Under the pieces are notes generated by a model. The model saw only the letters and a list, made by a program, of their open reading frames with translations, was not told the origin of the DNA and did no database searches. The position numbers and the translations under genes are program-made. A DNA stretch of 64,000 nucleotides from Cepaea nemoralis (lineage: Eukaryota; Mollusca; Gastropoda; Stylommatophora; Helicidae), in assembly GCA_014155875.1 (NCBI GenBank), contig JACEFZ010014575.1, positions 653,536-717,535 of the forward strand, read 5' to 3'. Below, in pieces: positions 45,701 through 57,912 of the stretch (the stretch's first letter is position 1; every line of letters begins with the position of its first letter).

Positions 45701-48700
45701 AAATAGAGAGGAATTTTATGAGAACATTACCAATGGACATGTATTTCACGTATTTCACTGTGAGTGGATACCCCAAACATAATCACAAATAGAGAGGAAT
45801 TTTATGAGAACATTACCAATGGACATGTATTTCACGTATTTCACTGTGAGTGGATACCCCAAACAAAATCACAAATAGAGAGGAATTTTATGAGAACATT
45901 ACCAATGGACATGTATTTCACGTATTTCACTGTGAGTGGATACCCCAAACATAATCACAAATAGAGAGGAATTTTATGAGAACATTACAATGGACATGTA
46001 TTCAGTATTCACTGTGAGTGAACACCCCAAACATAATCACAAATAGAGAGGAATTTATGAGAACATTACCAATGGACATGTATTTCACGTATTTCACTGT
46101 GAGTGTAACACCCCAAACAAAACCACAAATAGAGAGGAATGTTTATGAGAACATTTACCTCAATGGACATGTATTTCATAGTATTTTCACTGTGAGTGAC
46201 ACCCCAAACATAATCACAAATAGATAGGAATTTTATAGAGACATTACCAATGGACATGTATTTACACGTATTTCACTGTGAGTGGATACCACAAAACAAT
46301 ATCACAAATAGAGAGGAATTTTATGAGAACATTAGCCAATGGACATGTATTTCACGTATTTCACTGTGAGTGGATACCTCAAACATAATCACAAATAGAG
46401 AGGAATTTTATAGATAACATTACCAATGGACATGTATTTCACGTTATTTCACTGTGAGTGGATAACCCAAAACAAATCACAAATAGAGAGGAATTTTATG
46501 AGAACATTACCAATGGACATGTATTTCACGTATTTCACTGTGAGTGGATACCCCAAACATAAATCACAAATAGAGAGGAATTTTATGAGAACATTACCAA
46601 TGGGACATGTATTTCACGTATTTCACTGTGAGTGGAACACCCCAAACAAATCACAAAATAGAGAGGGAATTTTATGAGAACATTACCAATGGACATGTAT
46701 TTCACGTATTTCACTGTGAGATGAACACCCCAAACAAATCACAAATAGAGAGGAATTTTATGAGAACATTACCAATGGACATGTATTTCACTGTATTTCA
46801 CTGTGAGTGGAACACCCCAAACAAAATCACAAATAGAAGATGAATTTTATGAGAACATTACCAATGGACATGTATTTCACGTATTTCACTGTGAGTGAAC
46901 ACCCCAAACAAATCACAAATAGAGAGGAATTTTATGAGAACATTACCAATGGACATGTATTTCACGTATTTCACTGTGAGTGGATACCCCAAACATAATC
47001 ACAAATAGAGAGAATTTTATGAGAACATTACCAATGGACATGTATTTCACGTATTTCACTGTGAGTGGATACCCCAAACATAATCACAAATAGAGAGGAA
47101 TTTTATGAGAACATTACCAATGGACATGTATTTCACTGTATTTCACTGTGAGTGGATACACCCAAACATAATCACAATAGAGAGGAATTTATGAGAACAT
47201 TACCAATGGACATGTATTTCACGTATTTCACTGTGAGTGGATACCCCAAAACAAAACCACAAATAGAGAGGAATTTTATGAGAACATTACCATATGGACA
47301 TGTATTTCACGTATTTCCCTGTGAGTGGATACCCCCCAAACAATAAATCACAAATAGATAGAATTTTATGAGAACATTACCAATGGACATGTATTTCATG
47401 TATTCACTGTGAGTGGATACCCCCAAACATAATCACAAATAGAGAGGAATTTTATGAGAACATTACCAATGGACATGTATTTCACGTATTTCACTGTGAG
47501 TGGATACCCCAAACATAATCACAAATAGAGAGGAATTTTATGAGAACATTACCAATGGACATGTATTTCACGTATTCACTGTGAGTGGATACCCCAAACA
47601 AAATCACAAATAGAGAGGAATTTTATGAGAACATTACCAATGGACATGTATTTCACGTATTTCACTGTGAGTGGATACCCAAACATAATCACAAATAGAG
47701 AGGAATTTATGAGAACATTACCAATGGACATGTATTTCACGTATTTCACTGTGAGTGGATACCCCAAACATAATCACAAATAGAGAGGAATTTTATGAGA
47801 ACATTACCAATGGACATGTATTTCACGTATTTCACTGTGAGTGGACTACCCCAAACAAAATCACAAATAGAGAGGAATTTTATGAGAACATTACCAATGG
47901 GACATGTATTTCACGTATTTCACTGTGAGTGAACACCCCAAACAAATCACAAATAGAGAGGAATTTTATGAGAACATTACCAATGGACATGTATTTCACG
48001 TATTTCACTGTGAGTGGATACCACCAAACAAATCACAATAGAGAGGAATTTTATGAGAACATTACCAATGGACATGTATTTCACGTATTTCACTGTGAGT
48101 GGGACTACCCCAAACATAATCACAAATAGAGAGGAATTTTATGAGAACATTACCAATGGACATGTATTTCACGTATTTCACTGTGAGTGGATACCCCAAA
48201 CATAATCACAAATAGAGAGGAATTTTATGAGAACATTACCAATGGACATGTATTTCATGTATTTCACTGTGAGTGGATACCCCAAACATAAATCACAAAT
48301 AGAGAGGAATTTTATGAGAACATTACCAATGGACATGTATTTCATGTATTTCACTGTGAGTGGATACCCCAAACAAAATCACAAATAGAGAGGAATTTTA
48401 TGAGAACATTACCAATGGACATGTATTTCATGTATTTCACTGTGAGTGGATACCCCAAACATAATCACAAATAGAGAGGAATTTTATGAGAATATTACCA
48501 ATGGACATGTATTTCACGTATTTCACTGTGAGTGAACACCCAAACATAATCACAAATAGAGAGGAATTTTATGAGAACATTACCAATGGACATGTATTTC
48601 ATGTATTTCACTGTGGTGGATACCCCAAACATAATCACAAATAGAGAGGAAATTTTAATGAGAACCATACCAATGGACATGTATTTCATGTATTTCCACT

Positions 48701-50799
48701 GTGAGTGGATAACCCAAACATAAATCACAAATAGAGAGGAATTTTATGAGAACAATTACCAATGGACATGTATTTCACAGTATTTCAACTGTGAGTGGAT
48801 ACCCCAAACATAATCACAAATAGAGAGGAATTTTATGAGAACATTACCAATGGACATGTATTTCACGTATTTCACTGTGAGTGGACACCCCAAACAAAAT
48901 CACAAATAGAGAGGAATTTTATGAGAACATTACCAATGGACATGTATTTCATGTATTTCACTGTGAGTGGATACCCCAAACATAATCACAAATAGAGAGG
49001 AATTTTATGAGAACATTACCAATGGACATGTATTTCATGTATTTCACTGTGAGTGGATACACCCCAAACATAATCACAAATAGAGAGGAATTTTATGAGA
49101 ACATTACCAATGGACATGTATTTCACGTATTTCACTGTGAGTGGATACCCCAAACATAATCACAAATAGAGAGGAATTTTATGAGAACATTACCAATGGA
49201 CATGTATTTCATGTATTTCACTGTGAGTGGACACCCCAAACATAATCACAAATAGAGAGGAATTTTATGAGAACATTACCAATGGACATGTATTTCACGT
49301 ATTTCACTGTGAGTGGATACCCAAACAATAATCACAAATAGAGAGGAATTTTATGAGAACATTACCAATGGACATGTATTTCACGTATTTCACTGTGAGT
49401 GGATACCCCAAACATAATCACAAATAGAGAGGAATTTTATGAGAACATTACCAATGGACATGTATTTCACGTATTTCACTGTGAGTGGATACCCCAAAAC
49501 AAAATCACAAATAGAGAGGAATTTTATGAGAACATTACCAATGGACATGTATTTCACGTATTTCACTGTGAGTGGACACCCCAAAACATAAATCACAAAT
49601 AGAGGAGGAATTTTATGAGAACATTACCAATGGGACATGTATTTCACGTATTTCACTGTGAGTGGAACACCCCAAACATAAATCACAAATAGAGAGGAAT
49701 TTTATGAGAACATTACCAATGGACAATGTATTTCACGTATTTCACTGTGAGTGGAACACCCAAAACAAAATCACAAATAGAGAGGAATTTTATGAGAACA
49801 TTACCATGGACATGTATTTCACGTATTTCAACTGTGAGTGGATACACCCAAACATAAATCACAAATAGAGAGGAATTTTATGAGAATCATTACCAATGGA
49901 CATGTATTTCACGTATTTCACTGTGAGTGGATACCCCAAACAAAATCACAAATAGAGAGGAATTTTATGAGAAAACTTACCAATGGACATGTATTTCATG
50001 TATTTCACTGTGAGTGAACACCCCAAACATAATCACAAATAGATAGGAATTTTATGAGAACATTACCAATGGACATGTATTTCACGTATTTCACTGTGAG
50101 TGGATACCCCAAACAAAATCACAAATAGAGAGGAATTTTATGAGAACATTACCAATGGACATGTATTTCACGTATTTCACTGTGAGTGGATACCCCAAAC
50201 ATAATCACAAATAGAGAGGAATTTTATGAGAACATTACCAATGGACATGTATTTCACGTATTTCACTGTGAGTGGATACCCCAAACAAAATCACAAATAG
50301 AGAGGAATTTTATGAGAACATTACCAATGGACATGTATTTCACGTATTTCACTGTGAGTGGATACCCCAAACATAATCACAAATAGAGAGGAATTTTATG
50401 AGAACATTACCAATGGACATGTATTTCACGTATTTCACTGTGAGTGGATACCCCAAACATAATCACAAATAGAGAGGAATTTTATGAGAACATTACCAAT
50501 GGACATGTATTTCACGTATTTCACTGTGAGTGGATACCCCAAACATAATCACAAAATAGAGAGGAATTTTATGAGAACATTACCAATGGACATGTATTTC
50601 ATGTATTTCACTGTGAGTGGATACCCCAAACAGAATCACAAATAGAGAGGAATTTTATGAGAACATTACCAATGGACATGTATTTCATGTATTTCACTGT
50701 GAGTGGATACCCCAAACATAATCACAAATAGAGAGGAATTTTATGAGAACATTACCAATGGACATGTATTTCATGTATTTCACTGTGAGTGGATACCCC

Positions 50800-50818
50800 C
50801 TGTCTCTTATACACATCT
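50800..50818. other. Tn5/Nextera mosaic-end adapter remnant
   Basis: CTGTCTCTTATACACATCT is identical to the 19-bp Tn5 mosaic end used in tagmentation libraries. It replaces about 20 bp of an otherwise normal satellite unit, between GGATACCCC and AGGAGTTTTATG. The unit also has GAGTTTT in place of GAATTTT just after. A natural origin is very unlikely. Confidence 0.93.
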
Positions 50819-53800
50819 AGGAGTTTTATGAGAACATTACCAATGGACATGTATTTCATGTATTTCACTGTGAGTGGATACCCCAAACATAATCACAAAT
50901 AGAGAGGAATTTATGAGAACATTACCAATGGACATGTATTTCATGTATTTCACTGTGAGTGGATACCCCAAACATAAATCACAAATAGAGAGGAATTTTA
51001 TGAGAACATTACCAATGGACATGTATTTCATGTATTTCACTGTGAGTGGATACCCCAAACATAATCACAAATAGAGAGGAATTTTATGAGAACATTACCA
51101 ATGGACATGTATTTCATGTATTTCACTGTGAGTGGATACCCCAAACATAATCACAAATAGAGAGGAAATTTTATGAGACATTACCAATGGACATGTATTT
51201 CATGTATTTCACTGTGAGTGGATACCCCAAACAAAATCACAAATAGAGAGGAATTTTATGAGAACAGTACCAATGGACATGTATTTCACTGTATTTCACT
51301 GTGAGTGGATACCCCAAACATAATCACAAATAGAGAGGAATTTTATGAGAACATTACCAATGGACATGTATTTCATGTATTTCACTGTGAGTGAACACCC
51401 CAAACATAATCATAAATAGAGAGGAATTTTATGAGAACATTACCAATGGACATGTATTTCACGTATTTCACTGTGAGTGGATACCCCAAACATAATCACA
51501 AATAGAGAAGAATTTTATAAGAACATTACCAATGGACATGTATTTCACGTATTTCACTGTGAGTGGACACCCCAAACAAAATCACAAATAGAGAGGAATT
51601 TTATGAGAACATTACCAATGGACATGTATTTCACGTATTTCAATGTGAGTGGATACCCCAAACATAATCACAAATAGAGAGGAATTTTATGAGAACATTA
51701 CCAATGGACATGTATTTCATGTATTTCACTGTGAGTGGATACCCCAAACATAATCACAAATAGAGAGGAATTTTATGAGAACATTACCAATGGACATGTA
51801 TTTCACGTATTTCACTGTGAGTGGATACCCCAAAACAAAATCACAAATAGAGAGGAATTTTATGAGAACATTACCAATGACATGTATTTCACGTATTTCA
51901 CTGTGAGTGGATACCCTAAACATAATCACAAATAGAGAGGAATTTTATGAAGAACATTACCAATGGACATGTATTTCACGTATTTCACTGTGAGTGGACA
52001 CCCCAAACAATAATCACAAATAGAGAGGAATTTTATGAGAACATTACCAATGGACATGTATTTCACGTATTTCACTGTGAGTGAACACCCCAAACATAAA
52101 TCACAAATAGAGAGGAAGTTTATGAGAACATTACCAATGGACATGTATTTCACGTATTTCACTGTGAGTGGAACACCCCAAACAAAATCACAAATAGAGA
52201 GGAATTTTATGAGAACATTACCAATGGACATGTATTTCACGTATTTCACTGTGAGTGAAACACCCAAACAAAATCACAAATAGAGAGGAATTTTATGAGA
52301 ACATTACCAATGGACATGTATTTCACGTATTTCACTGTGAGTGAACACCCCAAACAAAATCACAAATAGAGAGGAATTTTATGAGAACATTACCAATGGA
52401 CATGTATTTCATGTATTTCACTGTGAGTGGATACCCCAAACAAAATCACAAATAGAGAGGAATTTTATGAGAACATTACCAATGGACATGTATTTCATGT
52501 ATTTCACTGTGAGTGGACAAAACCAAACAAAATCACAAATAGAGAGGAATTTTATGAGAACATTACCAATGGACATGTATTTCATGTATTTCAATGTGAG
52601 TGGATACCCCAAACATAATCACAAATAGAGAGGAATTTTATGAGAACATTACCAATGGACATGTATTTCACGTATTTCACTGTGAGTGGATACCCCAAAC
52701 ATAATCACAAATAGAGAGGAATTTTATAAGAATATTACCAATGGACATGTATTTCACGTATTTCACTGTGAGTGAACACCCCAAACATAATCACAAATAG
52801 AGAGGAATTTTATGAGAATATTACCAATGGACATGTATTTCATGTATTTCACTGTGAGTGAACACCCCAAACAAAATCACAAATAGAGAGGAATTTTATG
52901 AGAACATTACCAATGGACATGTATTTCATGTATTTCACTGTGAGTGGATACCCCAAACAAAATCACAAATAGAAATGAATTTTATGAGAACATTACCAAT
53001 GGACATGTATTTCATGTATTTCACTGTGAGTGGATACCCCAAACAATATCACAAATAGAAATGAATTTTATGAGAACATTACCAATGGACATGTATTTCA
53101 TGTATTTCACTGTGAGTGAACACCCCAAACATAATCACAAATAGAGAGGAATTTTATGAGAACATTACCAATGGACATGTATTTCATGTATTTCACTGTG
53201 AGTGAACACCCCAAACATAATCACAAATAGAGAGGAATTTTATGAGAACATTACCAATGGACATGTATTTCATGTATTTCACTGTGAGTGAACACCCAAA
53301 CAAAATCACAAATAGAGAGGAATTTTATGAGAACATTACCAATGGACATGTATTTCATGTATTTAACTGTGAGTGAACACCCCAAACATAATCACAAATA
53401 GAGAGGAATTTTATGAGAACATTACCAATGGACATGTATTTCATGTATTTCACTGTGAGTGGACACCCCAAACAAAATCACAAATAGAGAGGAATTTTAT
53501 GAGAACATTACCAATGGACATGTATTTCATGTATTTCAATGTGAGTGGATACCCCAAACATAATCACAAATAGAGAGGAATTTTATGAGAATATTACCAA
53601 TGGACATGTATTTCACGTATTTCACTGTGAGTGGATACCCCAAACATAATCACAAATAGAGAGGAATTTTATGAGAACATTACCAATGGACATGTATTTC
53701 ATGTATTTCACTGTGAGTGGATACCCCAAACATAATCACAAATAGAGAGGAATTTTATGAGAACATTACCAATGGACATGTATTTCACGTATTTCACTGT

Positions 53801-53932
53801 GAGTGAACACCCCAAACATAATCACAAATAGAGAGGAATTTTATGAGAACATTACCAATGGACATGTATTTCACATATTTCACTGTGAGTGGATACCCCA
53901 AACATAATCACAAATAGAGAGGAATTTTATGA

Positions 53933-53943
53933 GAACATTACCA
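53933..53943 (+). repeat. Target-site duplication, copy 1 (left)
   Basis: GAACATTACCA of the 86-bp unit stands at the left edge of the LINE and is repeated at its right edge (57913-57923). The same 11 bases flank the second LINE at 59634-59644 and 63614-63624. Confidence 0.85.
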
Positions 53944-53960
53944 TTACATTGGCACCTTGC

Positions 53961-53974
53961 CGTCTTGACAGACG
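53961..53974 (-). promoter_or_regulatory. 3' UTR hairpin of LINE copy 1
   Basis: CGTCTTGACAGACG is a 5-bp stem with a 4-base loop, about 17 bp from the 3' end of the element. Similar 3'-terminal stem-loops are known recognition signals for the reverse transcriptase of several poly(A)-less LINE families; the role here is inferred. Confidence 0.45.
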
Positions 53975-54006
53975 ATAGTTTGTGCTTTAAAAAGGCATAA
54001 TAACTT

Positions 54007-54807
54007 TTAACTATGGCGGTAGCGAGTGTGACTGATAAGGCCTATTTGCGCTGTAAATGTCCGTTCACAGTGGGTGCATGTGAACACATGGTCATTTCTA
54101 CCATCATGCACCATCTTACGTCTCAAACGCTTGGTGTGTGACTTTTCTGCAATAATTTTCTCCTTTGACTTTATTCCATTTCTGATATTTGCCCTCCATG
54201 CAACACGTTCAGCGGCGACTTGCTCCCAATGTGCATTATCAATGCCTGTATCAATCATGTCCCGCTTACACACATCTTTGTATCGTAGTAGAGGCCGACC
54301 CTGAGATCTCTTACCCATCTGTAATTCACCAAAAAAGATATCCTTTGGTATTCTACCATCATCCATCCGCCTAAGATGTCCTATCCATCTAAGTCTACGA
54401 AGACTGAGCATGGAATAAACTGTCACACAACCTGATCTTTCCAATACTTCAGTATTTGTGATTTTGTCTTGCCACTTAATACCAAGAATTCTTCGCAGAC
54501 ACCGCATATGAAAGCTGTTTAAATTGTTCTCTTGGTGTGAGTAAGTTGTCCAGGTTTCACTGCCATAGAGAAGAGTACTAAGGACACAGGCTTGATAGAC
54601 AAGGACTTTTGTTTTGGCAGTAAGCTTCCTGTTCTCCCAGACTCTTTTTCTTAACCTGTTCATTGTTGTTGCTGCCTTACCAATCCGGATGTTGATTTCC
54701 TGATCTAGGGATAATTTGCTATTTACCACCGATCCTAGATATGTAAAATGGTCTACTATCTCTAGTTCGGCGTCGTCAATAAAGATTGATGGTACCACCA
54801 TGTGCAC
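54007..54807 (-). CDS. LINE copy 1, C-terminal region with zinc finger
   Basis: This frame follows the break at about 54793 and carries the rest of the polyprotein: PSIFIDDAELEIVDHFTYLG, LSTLLYGSETWTTYSHQE, CLRRILGIKW, RRLRWIGHLRRMDDGRIP, then GKRSQGRPLLRYKDVCKRDM. The last 30 residues form a Cys-X2-Cys-X12-His-X4-His finger ending RYRHS. Such a finger is common at the C-terminus of related LINE proteins and probably binds nucleic acid. In copy 2 the matching finger is lost by a one-base insertion, so this copy shows the complete end. The first listed codon is not a natural start. Confidence 0.82.
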   Translation of the reverse strand: MHMVVPSIFIDDAELEIVDHFTYLGSVVNSKLSLDQEINIRIGKAATTMNRLRKRVWENRKLTAKTKVLVYQACVLSTLLYGSETWTTYSHQENNLNSFHMRCLRRILGIKWQDKITNTEVLERSGCVTVYSMLSLRRLRWIGHLRRMDDGRIPKDIFFGELQMGKRSQGRPLLRYKDVCKRDMIDTGIDNAHWEQVAAERVAWRANIRNGIKSKEKIIAEKSHTKRLRRKMVHDGRNDHVFTCTHCERTFTAQIGLISHTRYRHS

Positions 54808-57142
54808 CTTGTGACATAATCTGTGTCTTCTTTTTGCTAATTGTTAAACCAAATTCAGAACAAGCATTGGAGAATGCAGATAGTAGACATTGCAATTCTT
54901 CCTCAGAGTGGGTCGTAACTGCAGCATCATCTGCAAAAAGCAACTCTCTGATCAGTACCCTCCTAATTTTGGTCTTAGCCTTCAATCTCTGAGCATTGTA
55001 GAGGCCGCCATCTGAGCGTGAGTGAATGTATATACCACCATCCTGATCACGAAATGCATATTTCAGTAGAAGTGAAAAGTATATTCCAAAGAGGGTGGGA
55101 GCTAGTACACAACCTTGCTTAACTCCACTCTTGATTTCAAATTCTTCAGAAGTTGCACCATCAAACTTGATTATACCCTTCATGCCTGTGTGGAACGATT
55201 CCACAATGGACAGAAGAGTTGGTGGGCAGCCAATCTTCTTTAGTGCCTTGAACAGACCCTCACGACTGACCAAATCAAATGCCTTTGTGAGGTCGATGAA
55301 GGCAATAAACAGTGGTTGATTCTGTTCACGGCATTTTTCTTGCATTTGTCGCAATGAGAATATCATATCAGTGGTAGACCGGTTCTGTCGAAAGCCACAC
55401 TGTGATTCGGGGTAGACTTGATCTCCTAGGACTTGAAGTCTGCGCAGAACAATTCTGGCAAATACTTTTCCAACAATACACAGAAGTGAGATACCCCTAT
55501 AGTTGTTGCAGTCGCTCCGATCGCCCTTGTTCTTGTAAAGTGTTATGATGCTTGAATCTTTGAAATCCTGTGGGACTTGTCCTTCACGCCAGCATAGCTC
55601 TATTAGCTGGTGGATCTGTATAGTGAGTGTGTCTTGCCCACTCCTGATAACCTCTATTGGAATCCCATCCTTACCTGGAGCCTTGCCAGATGCAAGCTCA
55701 TTTATAGCACACTTAACTTCTGTTATGGTGGGAAGTGTGTCCAGGTGGTCAAGAGTTGGTAGAGCCTCTATGGCGTTGAGGGCATTATCCGCTAGTTTGG
55801 TCTCACTTGAGTAAAGCTCCAAATAGTGCTCTACCCATCTGTCCATCTGCTGTTTCTTATCAGTGATGACTTCTCCAGTCAAGGTTTTCAATGGTGCACT
55901 TCTTTTGATCACTGGACCACAGGCTTTCTTTATTCCTTCATACATGCTTCTTATGTCTCCCTTATCACTTGCGATTTGAATGGACTCACATAACTTGATC
56001 CAATAATCATTTGCACACTGCCTGGCAGCCTTTTGCACATCCTTCCTAGCTTGCCTTAGCTCACTCAGAGTGTTACGCGTTGGTCTTTCCTTGTTTCTTA
56101 AGAGAGCTTTCTTCTTCTTATCAATCAAGGGCTGCAGAGTCTCGCTGTTGGCCGCAAACCAGTCCTGCCTCTTATGATCCACAGTGCCGTAAACCTTTAC
56201 GGCAGTTTTACAAAGAGTTTCCTTAAGTTTATTCCATTTATCATTTACTGTACAATTTTCTGGTTTATCAGTGAAAGCGTCTTCAAGTTGCTGTTGAAAC
56301 TGAAAGCACTTTTCAGGATCATGAGTGTTAATAATATTAATCCTGGGGCTAGATTTGTGTTTAGCTGTGTAGATTCTCTTTGGTCTCAGTCTAACCCTTG
56401 CAACAACCAAAGAATGATCCGTATCACAGTCAGCACTGTGGTAACTACGAGTCAATGATATATGGTTCAGATGTTGTCTCCGTGTGATGATGAAGTCCAG
56501 CTGGTGCCAATGGCCGGATCTTGGATGTTTCCATGTGACCTTATGCATCTCTTTTGTTTTAAAAAAAGAGTTTGTAATACATAGGTCATTACTGGTGCAA
56601 TGCTCCAGCAGCCTTTGCCCATTTTCATTCATGCGACCGATGTTGTATTTTCCAAGGCACACTGGCCATGAACTCGAGTCCTTGCCCACACGAGCATTGA
56701 AATCACCGAGCATATAAATGTAGTCGGATTTTGGAACTGCCTTGATCACAGAGTCTAACTCCTCATAGAACAAATCCTTCACATCATCAGAGGAATCGAG
56801 TGTCGGTGCATATGCAGTAATAATGGTGGCAAACCCACAAGAGGTTGCCAAGCGCAGGGATAATAGTCTTTCATTTCCTCCTGCTGGAATTTCAATCATT
56901 CCCAGTAGCGAATTCTTCACTGCAAAGCCCACACCGTGTTGCCTTTTTTCTGCCTGCCCTTTACCCTTCCAGAAAAAGGTGTAGTTGTTTTCCCTGAGTG
57001 ACCCTTCCTCAGCGAGGCGAGTCTCCTGCAGGCCAGCAATATCAATGTTAAGACGATTGAGTTCGGCATCAATCACAGCCGTTTTTCTCACATCGTCAAT
57101 ATTGGTCAAGTCAGTGGAAAATCCTGGACACATGGTTCTCAC
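54776..57142 (-). CDS. LINE copy 1, APE endonuclease and reverse transcriptase
   Basis: It spans 788 codons from a GTG at 57142; the frame is open back to a TGA at 57224-57226, with the conserved ATWNVR block just upstream. Endonuclease motifs: LQETR (Glu40), ITAYAPT (about 108-114), GDFNARVG (146-153), LDFIITRR (about 215-222), DTDHSLV (Asp242-His243). Reverse transcriptase: SGKAPGKDGIP, YRGISLL, QCGFRQNRST, FIDLTKAFD, SGVKQGCVLAP, and the catalytic FADD at 736-739 (nt 54926-54937). All key residues are present. The enzyme nicks DNA and copies element RNA at the nick. The frame fails at an extra A near 54793, leaving the C-terminus in the frame at 54807-54007. Confidence 0.92.
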   Translation of the reverse strand: MRTMCPGFSTDLTNIDDVRKTAVIDAELNRLNIDIAGLQETRLAEEGSLRENNYTFFWKGKGQAEKRQHGVGFAVKNSLLGMIEIPAGGNERLLSLRLATSCGFATIITAYAPTLDSSDDVKDLFYEELDSVIKAVPKSDYIYMLGDFNARVGKDSSSWPVCLGKYNIGRMNENGQRLLEHCTSNDLCITNSFFKTKEMHKVTWKHPRSGHWHQLDFIITRRQHLNHISLTRSYHSADCDTDHSLVVARVRLRPKRIYTAKHKSSPRINIINTHDPEKCFQFQQQLEDAFTDKPENCTVNDKWNKLKETLCKTAVKVYGTVDHKRQDWFAANSETLQPLIDKKKKALLRNKERPTRNTLSELRQARKDVQKAARQCANDYWIKLCESIQIASDKGDIRSMYEGIKKACGPVIKRSAPLKTLTGEVITDKKQQMDRWVEHYLELYSSETKLADNALNAIEALPTLDHLDTLPTITEVKCAINELASGKAPGKDGIPIEVIRSGQDTLTIQIHQLIELCWREGQVPQDFKDSSIITLYKNKGDRSDCNNYRGISLLCIVGKVFARIVLRRLQVLGDQVYPESQCGFRQNRSTTDMIFSLRQMQEKCREQNQPLFIAFIDLTKAFDLVSREGLFKALKKIGCPPTLLSIVESFHTGMKGIIKFDGATSEEFEIKSGVKQGCVLAPTLFGIYFSLLLKYAFRDQDGGIYIHSRSDGGLYNAQRLKAKTKIRRVLIRELLFADDAAVTTHSEEELQCLLSAFSNACSEFGLTISKKKTQIMSQGAHGGTINLY

Positions 57143-57226
57143 GTTCCAGGTTGCAAGCCGTAGCTTGAGGTTTCTATTTATATTTTTGTTTGTACCTGGT
57201 GCATTGGTTTTACAGCCTGCGATTCA

Positions 57227-57912
57227 GATTTTGTCCTAGCCCCAAGCACCCATTGAAGCAGGCAGGCTGTGGCGGATCAGCACCCAATTGGCTGGGGGCT
57301 GCCCAGCTTGAGGCGGGCGGTAGCTGATCAGTGACACCTATAGGTGTCTCCCACCGTCAGAGGCAACGCGTGGCGCCCCATGTCTACGCCAACTGACAAG
57401 GACTTATAACCCGTAACAGTTGCCTCTCGCTTTGATTCCGAGACCAGTTAAGACCAGGGATGGAGTTATTGCCTCTCCATAGCACAAAGCCTGGGCTAAA
57501 ATATAGAGATCATGTGTTGCCCATGCAGCATGATCCCTCTCTCGGCCTGCCTAGTTCACTCCAGAGGAAAGGTAACACCCCTACATCTGGAACAAGACAA
57601 GCTGCAGAAGCTGCCGGATCAGCAAAGCAATGCTCTAACTGTCCGCCTGTCGGAGCTTCGATCCTAGACCAGTCGCCAACCAAGGCTTAGGGCCTGGTCT
57701 GCCCTGCCATGACAATTTTGTCTTTAGCTTGCATTTCCTCGCACCAGGGTAAGGCTTGTACCCTCCCAATTGCGCTCTTCCGCCCGAAGCCGTTGGCACA
57801 ATGTGGGGTGTCGGGTTTGGTAAGCGCCGCCCAACGTTCGGCGCTAACAGAAACCAGGTAGTACCGTCTACTGTTATACGGTAGCTCAGTCATATCTGAC
57901 TAAGACCTGACT
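57227..57912 (-). other. LINE copy 1 leader (5' UTR)
   Basis: About 690 bp, GC-richer than the satellite. It contains a 68-codon minus frame (57893-57687, MTELPYNSRRYYLVSVSAER) starting 20 bp from the element's 5' end, ahead of many stops. It is conserved in copy 2 (63594-63388), but the copies are too similar for conservation to count as evidence. It might be a small upstream frame; no domain is seen. Confidence 0.5.

Larger units (their letters stand above)
27775..53943 (+). repeat. 86-bp satellite array, main block (about 300 copies)
   Basis: The unit reads CACTGTGAGTGGATACCCCA then AACATAATCACAAATAGAGA then GGAATTTTATGAGAACATTA then CCAATGGACATGTATTTCAC then GTATTT. Main variants are CATAATC/CAAAATC, GGATACCCC/GAACACCCC and CACGTATT/CATGTATT. 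The stretch from about 36.9 to 40.44 kb is nearly uniform; 40.45-49.9 kb has many single-base indels. Open frames of 60-125 codons on both strands (for example NREEFYENITNGHVFHVFHC) come from the repeat and rotate frame because 86 is not a multiple of three. Confidence 0.97.
53944..57912 (-). mobile_element. Full-length APE-type non-LTR retrotransposon, copy 1
   Basis: This 3969-bp element sits in one 86-bp satellite unit with an 11-bp duplication. Read on the minus strand it has a leader of about 690 bp, an endonuclease-reverse transcriptase frame, and a short 3' UTR with a hairpin and an AATG/TAATG-type end in place of poly(A). The layout (APE endonuclease, reverse transcriptase, C-terminal zinc finger, no poly(A)) suits the RTE/CR1/L2-like part of the LINE tree; I cannot assign the clade. 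Copy 2 is almost identical. One extra A at about 54793 (GGTACCACCATG against GGTACCCCATG) breaks the coding frame of this copy. Confidence 0.92.

Noticed and set aside
27783..53573. Dozens of open frames of 62-125 codons on both strands in the 86-bp array
   Set aside because: All are translations of the same 86-bp unit in rotating frames. They have no start context, domain or codon signal, and their ends follow unit-length changes.
54074..57239. Plus-strand frames of 60-94 codons across LINE copy 1 (repeated in copy 2)
   Set aside because: They are antisense to a clear endonuclease-reverse transcriptase frame and show no motifs of their own.
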